The notes under the pieces are model-generated. The model was not told the origin of the DNA, searched no databases, and saw only the letters and a program-made list of their open reading frames with translations. Of a DNA stretch of 64,000 bases, positions 16,314-24,883 are shown piece after piece. Position 1 is the stretch's first letter, and every line of letters starts with the position of its first letter. The position numbers and the translations under genes were made by a program. The stretch is from Streptomyces sp. MUM 178J (GTDB lineage Bacteria > Actinomycetota > Actinomycetes > Streptomycetales > Streptomycetaceae), in the NCBI RefSeq assembly GCF_022414575.1, contig NZ_JADWYQ010000025.1, forward strand, positions 36,995 to 100,994, read 5' to 3'.

Positions 16314-18491
16314 TCAGCCGGTCGCCGCGGGGTGCCGGGCGCGGCTGACGTCGTAGACGCCGGGCACGTCGCGCATGGCGCGCATCAGCGCGGGAAGGCC
16401 CGCCGCGTCGGGGAGTTGCAGGGTGTACGTGTGCCGTACGCGCTGCTGCGCGGGCGGTTCGACGGTGGCGGAGACGATCGCCGCGCCCTCTGCGGCGATG
16501 GCTTCGGTGAGGTCGGCCAGCAGCCGGGGCCGTCCGAAGGACTCGGCGACAAGCGTGACGCGGCATTCGGCGGCGTCTTTCCAGCGCACGGGGAGGGGTG
16601 CGCGGCCGAGTGCCGTCATCCGGGTGACGGCGGGGCACTCCTCGCGGTGGACGGTGACGAACCCGCCGCGTACCGCGAAGCCGGTGACGGCGTCGGGCGG
16701 GACGGGTGTGCAGCAGCCGGCGAGACGCACGCCGGCGTGGGCGCGGCCGCCGGGGTTGCGGGGGCCGGGGTTCCTGGAGTCAGGGTTCTCGGAGTCAGGG
16801 TCCCCCGAGTCGGGGTCCCCGATGTCGTCCAGCAGCTCGACGACCGCGTTCGCGGCCGCCGGTCGGTCGGCGGTCAGGGGCGCCGGTCTGCGGGGCGCGG
16901 CCGCGGGGATCTTCGCCCCTTCGGGGTGCGCATCGAGCCAGCTGCTGATCGCGATGCGCGCGGCCGGGGTGCGGGCGTGGTCGAGCCACTCGGGCGAGGG
17001 GCCGGAGGCGGCCGCGTCCTGCGCGAGCAGCACATGGACTGTGTCGCCGTCGCGCAGCACGGTGCTGAGGGTGGCGAGCCGGCCGTTGACCCGGGCTCCG
17101 ATGCAGGCGTGGGCCTGGGTGCCGTACTGCGCGTACGCCGCGTCCACGCAGGTGGCTCCGGCTGGGAGACCGAGGGCGCCGCCGTCGGCGCGGAAGACGG
17201 TGATCTCGCGGTCCTGGGCGAGATCGGCGCGGAGCGAGGTCCAGAAGGCGTCCGGGTCGGGGGTGGCTCGTTGCCAGGTGAGGAGGCGGCAGAGCCAGCC
17301 GGGACGGGTCGGGTCGGCACGCTCGCCGTCGGCCGCGGACTCCCCCGTCGTCTCGCCGGGCGCGTAGGGGTTTCCGAGGGCGACGACGCCGGCTTCGGCG
17401 ACCGTGTGCATCCGCTGGGTGCGGATGAGGACTTCGGCGACCGCGCCGTCGGGGCGGGCGACCGCGGTGTGCAGCGACTGGTACAGGTTGAACTTGGGCG
17501 CCGCGATGAAGTCCTTGAACTCCGAGATGACGGGGGTGAAGCAGGTGTGCAGCTCACCGAGGACGGCGTAGCAGTCGGCGTCGTCGGAGACGAGCACGAG
17601 CAGTCGGCCGAAGTCGGTGCCGCGCAGCTCGCCCCGTTTGCGGCGGACGCGGTGCACGGAGACGAAGTGCCGTGGACGGACGAGGACTTCGGCGGCGATT
17701 CCGGCGTCCTTGAGGACGGTTCTGAACTCCTCCGCGATGGCTTCGAGGGCGTCGCCCGCGGTGGCGTTGTCGGCGATGAGGGTGCGGGTGCGCTCGTACT
17801 CCTGCGGGTGGAGGATCGCGAAGACCAGGTCCTCCAGCTCGGTCTTGAGGGCCTGGACGCCGAGCCGCTCCGCCAGCGGGATCAGCACGTCGCGGGTGAC
17901 TCCGGCGATCCTGGCCTGCTTCTCGGGGCGCATCACCCCGAGGGTGCGCATGTTGTGCAGCCGGTCGGCGAGCTTGATCGACATCACGCGGACGTCGTTG
18001 CCGGTGGCGACGAGCATCTTGCGGAAGGTCTCGGGTTCGGCGGCCGCCCCGTAGTCGACCTTCTCCAGCTTGGTGACGCCGTCGACGAGATAGCCGACCT
18101 CCGCGCCGAATTCGGAGTGCACCTGGTCGAGCGTCACCTCGGTGTCCTCGACGGTGTCATGGAGGAGTGAGGCGGTCAGGGTGGTGGTCTCCGCGCCCAG
18201 TTCGGCGAGGATCAGGGTGACGGCCAGCGGATGAGTGATGTAGGGCTCGCCGCTCTTGCGGAACTGTCCGCGGTGAGAGGACTCGGCGAGAACGTAGGCC
18301 TTGCGCAGAACGGAGAGGTCGGCGTCCGGGTGGTGGGCGCGGTGGGCTTCCGCGACATGCCCGATGGCGTCGGGAAGCCGGTCGCGCGCGGCGGGCCCGA
18401 GCACAGCGGCCCGGCCCAGCCTGCGGAGGTCGATGCGGGGACGGCCGCGCCTGCGGCTGTGGGCGCCAGGGTTGGCGGCCTCTGCACTCAT
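16314..18491 (-). CDS. rshA: RelA/SpoT-homologue (p)ppGpp synthetase/hydrolase
   Basis: Long RSH-type stringent-response enzyme, 725 residues, distinct from the main relA. The N-terminal hydrolase domain is well preserved: HRGQFRKSGEPYITHP, catalytic HD at 111-112 in LLHDTVEDT, and LADRLHNMRT. The synthetase domain (~260-390) keeps FKDFIAAPK and YQSLHT, but the usual RxKxxxSIYrKM segment reads RPRHFVSVHRVRRKR, so synthetic activity may be weak or tuned differently. TGS (~475-540), a Cys-containing ACT-like segment (AGCCTPVPPDAVTGF) and a C-terminal ACT domain follow. The TGS-to-ACT linker carries imperfect Asp-Pro-Asp-Ser repeats. The symbol rests on synteny with S. coelicolor, from memory. 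Confidence 0.85.
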   Translation of the reverse strand: MSAEAANPGAHSRRRGRPRIDLRRLGRAAVLGPAARDRLPDAIGHVAEAHRAHHPDADLSVLRKAYVLAESSHRGQFRKSGEPYITHPLAVTLILAELGAETTTLTASLLHDTVEDTEVTLDQVHSEFGAEVGYLVDGVTKLEKVDYGAAAEPETFRKMLVATGNDVRVMSIKLADRLHNMRTLGVMRPEKQARIAGVTRDVLIPLAERLGVQALKTELEDLVFAILHPQEYERTRTLIADNATAGDALEAIAEEFRTVLKDAGIAAEVLVRPRHFVSVHRVRRKRGELRGTDFGRLLVLVSDDADCYAVLGELHTCFTPVISEFKDFIAAPKFNLYQSLHTAVARPDGAVAEVLIRTQRMHTVAEAGVVALGNPYAPGETTGESAADGERADPTRPGWLCRLLTWQRATPDPDAFWTSLRADLAQDREITVFRADGGALGLPAGATCVDAAYAQYGTQAHACIGARVNGRLATLSTVLRDGDTVHVLLAQDAAASGPSPEWLDHARTPAARIAISSWLDAHPEGAKIPAAAPRRPAPLTADRPAAANAVVELLDDIGDPDSGDPDSENPDSRNPGPRNPGGRAHAGVRLAGCCTPVPPDAVTGFAVRGGFVTVHREECPAVTRMTALGRAPLPVRWKDAAECRVTLVAESFGRPRLLADLTEAIAAEGAAIVSATVEPPAQQRVRHTYTLQLPDAAGLPALMRAMRDVPGVYDVSRARHPAATG

Positions 18492-18666
18492 GGGGCACCT
18501 CCGGCAGCATTCGACCGGCAGTGGGCGGCGGTGTGCCCTCCGGGCCGGTGCTTGATGCTACCGAGCCCACCACGTGGCGGAGTCCGCCTCTCGCCGAGCG
18601 TGAACCGGATCACCCATTCGAGCGAAGGTCTATGCGATCTCGGTTTGGATGCGGCAGACCGGGCTG

Positions 18667-19554
18667 CTATTGCGGCGGAGTGAGGAGCGCGGGGTCGAGG
18701 CTGCCCTCGGCGATGATCACCGCGGGGCCCGTCATCTCGATCTCGCCGTCCGGAAGCTCGGTGATCAGCAGACGGCCGCCGGGGAGGTCCACGGTGTAGG
18801 TGACGGGGGCGCCCGTGGCGGCCGGGTCGAGGCCGTCACGGCGGGCGGCCGCCACGGCGACGGCGCACGCGCCGGTGCCGCAGGAGCGGGTCTCGCCGGA
18901 GCCGCGCTCATGGACCCGCATGGCCACATGGCGTTCGCCCCGGTCGGCGACGAATTCGACGTTGACGCCGTCCGGGTAGACGGAGGGCGGGGTGTACGCG
19001 GGGGCCGACCGCAGGTCGCCGGCGTGGTCGAGGTCGTCGACGAAGGCGACCGCGTGGGGATTGCCCATGTTCACGTTGCGGGCGGGCCAGCGGTGGCCGC
19101 CGACGGCGACCGTGACGCCCTCCTCGGGGAGCCGGGCCCGGCCCATGGAGATCGTGACGTCGCCGTCCTTGGCGAGGTGGACCCGCTTGACGCCGCCTCG
19201 GGTGGCGACGGCGAGTTCCCCGGCCGCTGCGTGGCCGGCGCGCTGCAGATAGCGGGCGAAGACCCGAACGCCGTTGCCGCACATCTCGGCGATCGAGCCG
19301 TCGGCGTTGCGGTAGTCCATGAACCACTCGGCTTCGCCGGCCATTGCCCGCGCCTCGGGGTGGGCCGCGGACTTCACGACGTGCAGCAGTCCGTCGCCGC
19401 CGACGCCGGCGCGCCGGTCGCAGATCCGGGCGACGGCCCAGGCCGGCAGTTCGATCTCATTGGCCGGGTCGGGAACGATCACGAAGTCGTTCTCGGTGCC
19501 GTGGCCCTTGAGGAAGGGGAGGGGCGAGGGGTACAGGGCAGTCACGCGGACCAT
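18667..19554 (-). CDS. dapF: Diaminopimelate epimerase
   Basis: Cofactor-independent racemase that turns LL- into meso-diaminopimelate for lysine and peptidoglycan, 295 residues from the ATG at 19554. It has the two catalytic cysteines of the family in EMCGNGVRVF and SCGTGACAVA, plus KGHGTENDF at the N-terminus and RNVNMGNPHAVAF mid-protein. No strong ribosome site precedes the ATG, and an internal GTG at 19548 is possible. It lies downstream of a small membrane-protein gene on the same strand. Confidence 0.95.
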   Translation of the reverse strand: MVRVTALYPSPLPFLKGHGTENDFVIVPDPANEIELPAWAVARICDRRAGVGGDGLLHVVKSAAHPEARAMAGEAEWFMDYRNADGSIAEMCGNGVRVFARYLQRAGHAAAGELAVATRGGVKRVHLAKDGDVTISMGRARLPEEGVTVAVGGHRWPARNVNMGNPHAVAFVDDLDHAGDLRSAPAYTPPSVYPDGVNVEFVADRGERHVAMRVHERGSGETRSCGTGACAVAVAAARRDGLDPAATGAPVTYTVDLPGGRLLITELPDGEIEMTGPAVIIAEGSLDPALLTPPQ

Positions 19555-19656
19555 CGTACGGGGCGGCGCGGCGCTGCACGGAGGGCCCTGGTCGCTACGC
19601 CGACGCCGCCGGACACGGGTCGCCCGGGAGCGGAAGCCGACCCGTCGGGGACCGCC

Positions 19657-20211
19657 TCAGCGGAGGCGGGCGACGCGCCAGACGGCCAGGGCGACCAGGG
19701 CCGCGGCCACGCAGACGTACAGGGCGAGGACGCGCCAGTCGGGGCGCTCGCCGGAGCCGCGGGGCGGCAGGCCCGGCCAGGTGTGACCGACCTTGCGCGC
19801 CGCCATCACCCCCCACCCGGCGGCGCAGCAGCTGATCAGCAGCCCGAGCATGGCGACGACCGCGCCTCCGTCGCCGCTGCCGAAGGCGAGGGGGAAGGCG
19901 AACATCAGGGAGCCGAGCGCGGCGAGCATCACGATCGGGGCGAGCTGCCAGATCCGCAGCCGCCGCTGGGGCCGCAGCTCAACCTCTACCTCGTCGGCGA
20001 TCAGATCCTGCTCGTCGGGGCCGTCCGGGCTGAGCCGCGGCCCGGTGTCGGCGTCTCCGCCCGTGCGCTCCAGGCCGTCGACGCCGTCCACGCCGTCCAC
20101 GCCGCGGTCCGCATGGTGGACGTCCAGCGCGCGGTCCACGCTGTCCGTGTCACCGGCACGGGTCGCCGCGTCACGGCGCTGCTGCTCGGTGTCGCGAGGG
20201 CCGGCCTCCAT
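19657..20211 (-). CDS. Hypothetical three-segment membrane protein
   Basis: Unrecognised 184-residue protein. The first ~85 residues are hydrophilic and charged, with a GVDGVDGVDGL tripeptide repeat. Three hydrophobic segments follow: IWQLAPIVMLAALGSLMFAF, an AVVAMLGLLISCCAAGWGV segment, and a C-terminal VLALYVCVAAALVALAVW. The ATG at 20209-20211 was chosen because GGGAGGG precedes it by 9 nt; the frame stays open to 20268 without a ribosome site. It sits between miaA and dapF, all on the minus strand, and may be transcribed with them. Function unknown. Confidence 0.75.
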   Translation of the reverse strand: MEAGPRDTEQQRRDAATRAGDTDSVDRALDVHHADRGVDGVDGVDGLERTGGDADTGPRLSPDGPDEQDLIADEVEVELRPQRRLRIWQLAPIVMLAALGSLMFAFPLAFGSGDGGAVVAMLGLLISCCAAGWGVMAARKVGHTWPGLPPRGSGERPDWRVLALYVCVAAALVALAVWRVARLR

Positions 20212-20318
20212 CGCCACGCGCCCTCCCAACTCGGACTCCACTGGTCGATCGATGCTTGATGATGGCACGCTTGCGGGCGCCGAACTGACGGGCGGCGCGT
20301 CCCGATGCCATCACGTGA

Positions 20319-21257
20319 TCAGGCTGTAATCGCCCGTTCGACCAACGTCAGCGCCCGGTGCGGAAGTTCCGTCCGGCTGTCGGCTGCCCCGCTCAGCCAG
20401 TGGACGCGCGGGTCGCGGCGGAACCAGGAGTCCTGACGCCGCGCAAAGCGCTTGGTGGCGCGCACCGTCTCCGCGCGCGCCTCCTGGTCCGTGCACTCCC
20501 CCGCGAGCGCGGCGAGCACCTGCTGGTAGCCGAGGGCGCGCGAGGCCGTACGCCCGCCGCGCAGCCCCTGCTGCTCCAGGGCGCGCACCTCGTCGACGAG
20601 CCCCGCCTCCCACATCCGGTCCACGCGGCGGGCGATGCGTTCGTCCAGCTCGGGACGGGCCACGTCGACGCCGATCTGGATGTTGTCGTAGACGGCCTCG
20701 TGGCCGGGGAGATTGGCGGTGAAGGGCCGGCCGGTGATCTCGATGACCTCGAGGGCGCGCACGATGCGGCGGCCGTTGCCGGGCAGGATAGCCCCGGCCG
20801 CCTCGGGGTCGGCTGCGGCCAGGCGGGCGTGCAGCGCTCCGGAGCCCAGGTCGGCGAGCTCCTTCTCGAGCCGGGCGCGCACCTCGGGGTCGGTCCCGGG
20901 GAACTCCAGTGCGTCGAGCGCCCCGCGTACGTACAGCCCGGAGCCGCCGACGAGGACGGGGGTGCGGCCTTCGGCGAGCAGCCGGTCGATCTCCGCACGA
21001 GCCAGTCTCTGGTACTCGGCGACGCTGGCCGTCACGGTGACGTCCCAGACGTCGAGGAGCCGGTGCGGGACTCCGCCGCGCTCCTCGACCGTCAGCTTGG
21101 CGGTGCCGATGTCCATCCCCCGGTAGAGCTGCATGGAGTCGGCGTTGACCACCTCTCCGTTCAGCTGCTGCGCGAGGAATACCCCCAGATCGGACTTTCC
21201 GGCCGCGGTGGGGCCGACGACGGCGATGACCCGCGGCGCGGGAACTGCACTTCTCAC
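20319..21257 (-). CDS. miaA: tRNA dimethylallyltransferase
   Basis: Adds the isopentenyl group to A37 of tRNAs that read UNN codons, the step before MiaB. The 312-residue product has P-loop GPTAAGKS near the N-terminus, NADSMQLYRGMDIGTAK, VGGSGLYVRG and the late ATKRFARRQDSWFRRD region. The open frame extends upstream to 21890 antisense to an acidic-protein gene, but that part is low-complexity shadow. The GTG at 21255-21257 gives the usual MiaA N-terminus and length. It is divergent from the acidic repeat protein at 21439. Confidence 0.95.
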   Translation of the reverse strand: MRSAVPAPRVIAVVGPTAAGKSDLGVFLAQQLNGEVVNADSMQLYRGMDIGTAKLTVEERGGVPHRLLDVWDVTVTASVAEYQRLARAEIDRLLAEGRTPVLVGGSGLYVRGALDALEFPGTDPEVRARLEKELADLGSGALHARLAAADPEAAGAILPGNGRRIVRALEVIEITGRPFTANLPGHEAVYDNIQIGVDVARPELDERIARRVDRMWEAGLVDEVRALEQQGLRGGRTASRALGYQQVLAALAGECTDQEARAETVRATKRFARRQDSWFRRDPRVHWLSGAADSRTELPHRALTLVERAITA

Positions 21258-21438
21258 CGTCCCAGTCTCGCAAACTCCCCGGCTGTCCCCGAACGAGCGA
21301 GGTGACGGCACGGGTGTGGGTTCGTTTCCTGTTGCGAGGTTCCGCACGCCGGTTTTCGACCGACGCCTGAGGGCGGCGCAATGGGACGCTCCGGGAGAGC
21401 CCGGAACTTCGCCCACACGAGTAGGCTTTGGAGTAGGC

Positions 21439-21918
21439 ATGGGCATTTTTTCATGGTTTAGCCGGAAGGCGAGCGAGGCTGCTGAAACCACGGAGGAGGC
21501 GGCTGTCGGCACGGTGACGGCAGAGCCCACGGCGGAGTCCGCGTCGGAGTCTGCGGAGTCCGCCGCCGGTTCGGCGGAGCCGGCCGCGGCCGCCGGGACA
21601 GCCGACGAGGCCGGATCTGCCGAGTCGGCCGAGGAGGAAGCGGGACCGGCCGCGGCGGCGGCCGACGGGGCGAAGGCGGATCCGGATGCCGAGGCCGCGG
21701 CGGCGTCCGGCGCAACGGCCGGGGCTGCCTCCGAGGCAACGGCTGAGGCTGTGTCCGAGACGACGGCTGAGGCAACGGCTGAGGCTGTGTCCGAGACGAC
21801 GGCTGCCGAGGACACCGAGGACGCCGCAAGCCCCGCCGTCGACTCTGTGGAGATTCCCAAGCAGCAGTCGGCCGAGGAGGCGGCGGACAACGAAGCCGGA
21901 GAGGGTGCCCGTAAGTAG
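21439..21918 (+). CDS. Acidic Ala/Glu/Ser-rich low-complexity protein
   Basis: Unrecognised 159-residue protein. A short amphipathic or hydrophobic start (MGIFSWFSRKASEA) is followed by a strongly acidic, Ala-rich tail with almost no aromatic residues. Residues ~95-120 contain a tandem duplication (ATAEAVSETTAE twice), visible in DNA as a near-exact repeat at ~21735-21805. The N-terminus could touch the membrane, with the rest disordered. The ATG at 21439 has TTTGGAG upstream. The antitoxin-like gene follows 22 bp later on the same strand, so the two are probably co-transcribed. Confidence 0.65.
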   Translation: MGIFSWFSRKASEAAETTEEAAVGTVTAEPTAESASESAESAAGSAEPAAAAGTADEAGSAESAEEEAGPAAAAADGAKADPDAEAAAASGATAGAASEATAEAVSETTAEATAEAVSETTAAEDTEDAASPAVDSVEIPKQQSAEEAADNEAGEGARK

Positions 21919-21940
21919 TCCGTGATGAGGAAGGTGACCC

Positions 21941-22192
21941 ATGGGGCTCGTGGATACGCTCAAGGCCAAGCTTGCCCCGGCCAAGGAGAAGGTGTCTGAC
22001 CTCGCGCACCAGCACGGGGGCAGGATCGGGCACGGCCTGGACAGGGCCGCGAAGGCGGCCGACGAGAAGACCAAGCACAAGTACAGCAGCAAGATCGAGG
22101 CCGGTGCCGGGAAGGCCAAGCACGCCCTGGGCCGCCTCTCTCACAAGGACGACGGCCACAAGGACGAAGGCACCGCACCGCCGGCTGCCTGA
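21941..22192 (+). CDS. MT0933-family antitoxin-like protein
   Basis: Small basic protein, 83 residues (MGLVDTLKAKLAPAKEKVSDL...), resembling the Rv0909/MT0933 antitoxin family: an N-terminal amphipathic helix, a central HGGRIGHGLDRAAKAADEKT segment and a Lys-rich tail. In mycobacteria a polyketide-cyclase-fold toxin gene (Rv0910) sits next to it; none is seen here, so this looks like an orphan or a protein with another role. It forms a likely operon with the acidic protein upstream and is followed by a strong terminator. A GGAAGGTGA ribosome site precedes the ATG. Confidence 0.75.
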   Translation: MGLVDTLKAKLAPAKEKVSDLAHQHGGRIGHGLDRAAKAADEKTKHKYSSKIEAGAGKAKHALGRLSHKDDGHKDEGTAPPAA

Positions 22193-22200
22193 CGGTTACG

Positions 22201-22239
22201 GCGGACGGCCGCGGAACAGCATGTTCCGCGGCCGTCCGC
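22201..22239 (+). terminator. Strong terminator after the antitoxin-like gene
   Basis: 18-bp perfect inverted repeat (gcggacggccgcggaaca and its complement, 3-nt loop) 9 nt past the stop codon. It is one of the best hairpins in the window. Confidence 0.85.
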
Positions 22240-22300
22240 CGTTCTGCGCCGGGCTTCGCCCGGAAGATCGACGCCGGGGCCTGTCCCCGAGGGGGCCGGG

Positions 22301-22327
22301 GCGTCCCGCCCCTCGGGGGCGGGACGC
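22301..22327 (-). terminator. Terminator after the extradiol-dioxygenase-like gene
   Basis: 12-bp perfect inverted repeat (gcgtcccgcccc / ggggcgggacgc, 3-nt loop), 19 bp past the stop of the minus-strand gene. With the hairpin at 22201 it separates the two convergent units. Confidence 0.75.
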
Positions 22328-22345
22328 GCCGTGACCGGGCGGCCG

Positions 22346-23059
22346 CTATGACCAGGCGGCGACGAAGTAGCCGACGCCGTAGGGGGCGTCGTCGTAGAGG
22401 AGCTGCCCGGACAGCCGTGTCCCCTCGGCCGCGCCCGCGAGCACCTGCCACGGAGCGCGCCCGGCCGCCTGGAGCTCCTGCGCCAGCGGCACGTCCAGGG
22501 CCATCAGCGCCCCGGTGTCGGCGGCGGCCAGGGCCCGGGAGACCGTCGCGTCGAAGTCGGCGGCGCGGTCGTCCAGATAGCCGGGGGCCTTCAGGGTGCG
22601 GCACGCGGTGCCGTCCCCCAGCACAAGCAGCGCCACCCGCCCGGCGCGGGACGAGAACTCCCGCCCCAGGGCGGCGCAGCTCTCCGCGGCCAGACTCTCC
22701 TCGACCGCGACGCCCTCCAGCGGGGCGTCCGCCCAGCGGACCCTGTCCAGCAGCCAGGCGCCCACGGCGAGCGAGGGCGGCAGCGGCCGCTCCGGGGCCC
22801 GGCCGCCGGCCTGCCCGAGGGTGACGGACATGTCCAGCCCGAAGCCCAGGAAGGAGCCCCGGGCCCCCTCGGGGTGGTTCCCCGCCTGCCCGGGGGCGGC
22901 CGGGCCGACTGCCACAAGGCGGTCGGGCCGGGCCGCGGCGAGCACACCCAGGGCGTCGGCGCACGCGGTCCGGGCGGCATCGAGCTCAGGGGCCGCCCCT
23001 GCGGCGACCTCGGGCACGAGCAGAGGAGGACAGGGGCAGACGGCGGCGGCTACGAGCAT
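22346..23059 (-). CDS. Class III extradiol dioxygenase subunit B-like protein
   Basis: Cytoplasmic protein of 237 residues with the LigB-like fold pattern: AAVCPCPPLLVPEVAAG at the N-terminus, a central VALLVLGDGTACRT strand-loop and a C-terminal DAPYGVGYFVAAW. Actinobacteria carry it next to miaA/miaB. Few His/Asp residues are placed as in true ring-cleaving dioxygenases, so catalysis is not assured and no substrate can be given. It is directly downstream of miaB (159 bp) on the same strand. Confidence 0.75.
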   Translation of the reverse strand: MLVAAAVCPCPPLLVPEVAAGAAPELDAARTACADALGVLAAARPDRLVAVGPAAPGQAGNHPEGARGSFLGFGLDMSVTLGQAGGRAPERPLPPSLAVGAWLLDRVRWADAPLEGVAVEESLAAESCAALGREFSSRAGRVALLVLGDGTACRTLKAPGYLDDRAADFDATVSRALAAADTGALMALDVPLAQELQAAGRAPWQVLAGAAEGTRLSGQLLYDDAPYGVGYFVAAWS

Positions 23060-23218
23060 GATCGGCAGCCTAGCTCCGTACGACGCCCCTCACCGACACC
23101 GGTCGGCCCCGGCAAGCCGCCGGTCGGGGGCAGGCGCAGGTCTGGGGCCGGGCCGGGGCCGGCCGGCTGCCGGAGGCCGTGCCGGCACGGCGATGCGGCG
23201 GCCGCCGGGCGCGGCTCC

Positions 23219-24736
23219 TCAGACGGCGGAGCAGCCGCTCGCCGCCTGCGGCAGCGGGGCCGGGACCCCGACGGTGGGAAGCCCCAGCATGACCCCCGCC
23301 GGCGCGGCCGCCGGCGCGGCGTTCCGCTTCTCCCAGGCGTCACCGGCGCGCGTGCGGCGCACCGACCGCACCGGTCCCTCGGCCAGCAGATGGTGCGGTG
23401 CGGCGTAGCTGACCTCCACGGTCACCACGTCGCCGGGGCGCACCTCCTCCTCGGGCTTGCTGAAGTGGACGAGCCGGTTGTCGGGAGCGCGGCCGGAGAG
23501 GCGCCGGGTGGCGTCGTCCTTGCGGCCCTCGCCCTCGGCGACCATGACCTCCAGGGTGCGTCCGACCTGCTTCTTGTTCTCCTCCCAGGAGATCTCCTCC
23601 TGGAGGGCGACCAGCCGCATATAGCGCTCCTGCACGACCTCCTTGGGGACCTGGCCGTCCATCTCGGCCGCGGGCGTGCCGGGCCGCTTGGAGTACTGGA
23701 AGGTGAAGGCGTTCGCGAAGCGCGCCTCGCGGACCGTGTGGAGGGTCTGTTCGAAGTCCTCCTCGGTCTCGCCGGGGAAGCCCACGATGATGTCGGTGGA
23801 GATCGCCGCCTGCGGGATGGCCTCGCGGACCTTCCGGATGATGTTCAGGAAGCGCTCCTGCCGGTACGAGCGGCGCATCGCCTTGAGGACGGTGTCGGAG
23901 CCGGACTGGAGCGGCATGTGCAGCTGCGGCATGACGTTCGGCGTCTCGGCCATCGCCTCGATCACGTCGTCGGTGAAGTCACGGGGGTGCGGCGAGGTGA
24001 AGCGCACCCGCTCCAGGCCCTTGATCTTTCCGCAGGCGCGCAGCAGCTTGCTGAACGCCTCGCGGTCGCCGATGTCGGAGCCGTACGCGTTGACGTTCTG
24101 GCCGAGCAGGGTGACCTCGGAGACGCCCTCGGCGACCAGGGCCTCGATCTCGGCGAGGATGTCGCCCGGGCGGCGGTCCTTCTCCTTGCCGCGCAGCGCG
24201 GGCACGATGCAGAAGGTGCACGTGTTGTTGCAGCCGACGGAGATCGAGACCCATGCGGCGTAAGCGGACTCCCGGCGGGTGGGCAGCGTGGACGGGAACG
24301 CCTCCAGCGACTCGGCGATCTCGACCTGCGCCTCCTCCTGGACGCGGGCGCGCTCCAGCAGAACCGGCAGCTTGCCGATGTTGTGGGTGCCGAAGACCAC
24401 GTCGACCCAGGGCGCCTTCTTGACGATGGTGTCGCGGTCCTTCTGCGCCAGGCAGCCGCCGACGGCGATCTGCATGCCGGGCCGCCGGGACTTCACGGGC
24501 GCGAGCCGGCCGAGGTTGCCGTACAGCTTGTTGTCGGCGTTCTCCCGCACGGCGCAGGTGTTGAAGACGACGACGTCGGCCTCACCCTCCGCGGCTTCGG
24601 GCGCGCGCACATAGCCGGCGTCCTCCAGCAGGCCGGACAGCCGCTCGGAGTCGTGGACGTTCATCTGACACCCATAGGTGCGCACTTCGTAGGTTCGGGT
24701 GACGTCCACTGTCTGGCTCCGGTCGCTGCTGGTCAT
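23219..24736 (-). CDS. miaB: tRNA-2-methylthio-N6-dimethylallyladenosine synthase
   Basis: Radical-SAM methylthiotransferase that adds the ms2 group to i6A37 of tRNA, completing the MiaA product. The 505-residue protein has the N-terminal UPF0004 cluster cysteines ([22 protein letters not shown]), the radical-SAM motif CNNTCTFC and a C-terminal TRAM domain (~390-455). A ~35-residue Ala/Pro-rich tail follows. The ATG at 24734-24736 was chosen; the open frame beyond it is antisense to the glycosidase gene. It is divergent from the GH43 gene. Confidence 0.96.
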   Translation of the reverse strand: MTSSDRSQTVDVTRTYEVRTYGCQMNVHDSERLSGLLEDAGYVRAPEAAEGEADVVVFNTCAVRENADNKLYGNLGRLAPVKSRRPGMQIAVGGCLAQKDRDTIVKKAPWVDVVFGTHNIGKLPVLLERARVQEEAQVEIAESLEAFPSTLPTRRESAYAAWVSISVGCNNTCTFCIVPALRGKEKDRRPGDILAEIEALVAEGVSEVTLLGQNVNAYGSDIGDREAFSKLLRACGKIKGLERVRFTSPHPRDFTDDVIEAMAETPNVMPQLHMPLQSGSDTVLKAMRRSYRQERFLNIIRKVREAIPQAAISTDIIVGFPGETEEDFEQTLHTVREARFANAFTFQYSKRPGTPAAEMDGQVPKEVVQERYMRLVALQEEISWEENKKQVGRTLEVMVAEGEGRKDDATRRLSGRAPDNRLVHFSKPEEEVRPGDVVTVEVSYAAPHHLLAEGPVRSVRRTRAGDAWEKRNAAPAAAPAGVMLGLPTVGVPAPLPQAASGCSAV

Positions 24737-24883
24737 GGCACAAGGGTAGGCGTTCCCCGGAGCGGCCCGTACGCGGTGCTCCCGGTCCGGGGCGCAGGCC
24801 CGCACTCTTCGCAGTCGACGCGCAACCGAGCGCGTGGTCCCTCGTTCGTCAAGGCACATCGGTGACAGCGAAGGAGCGCTCGC

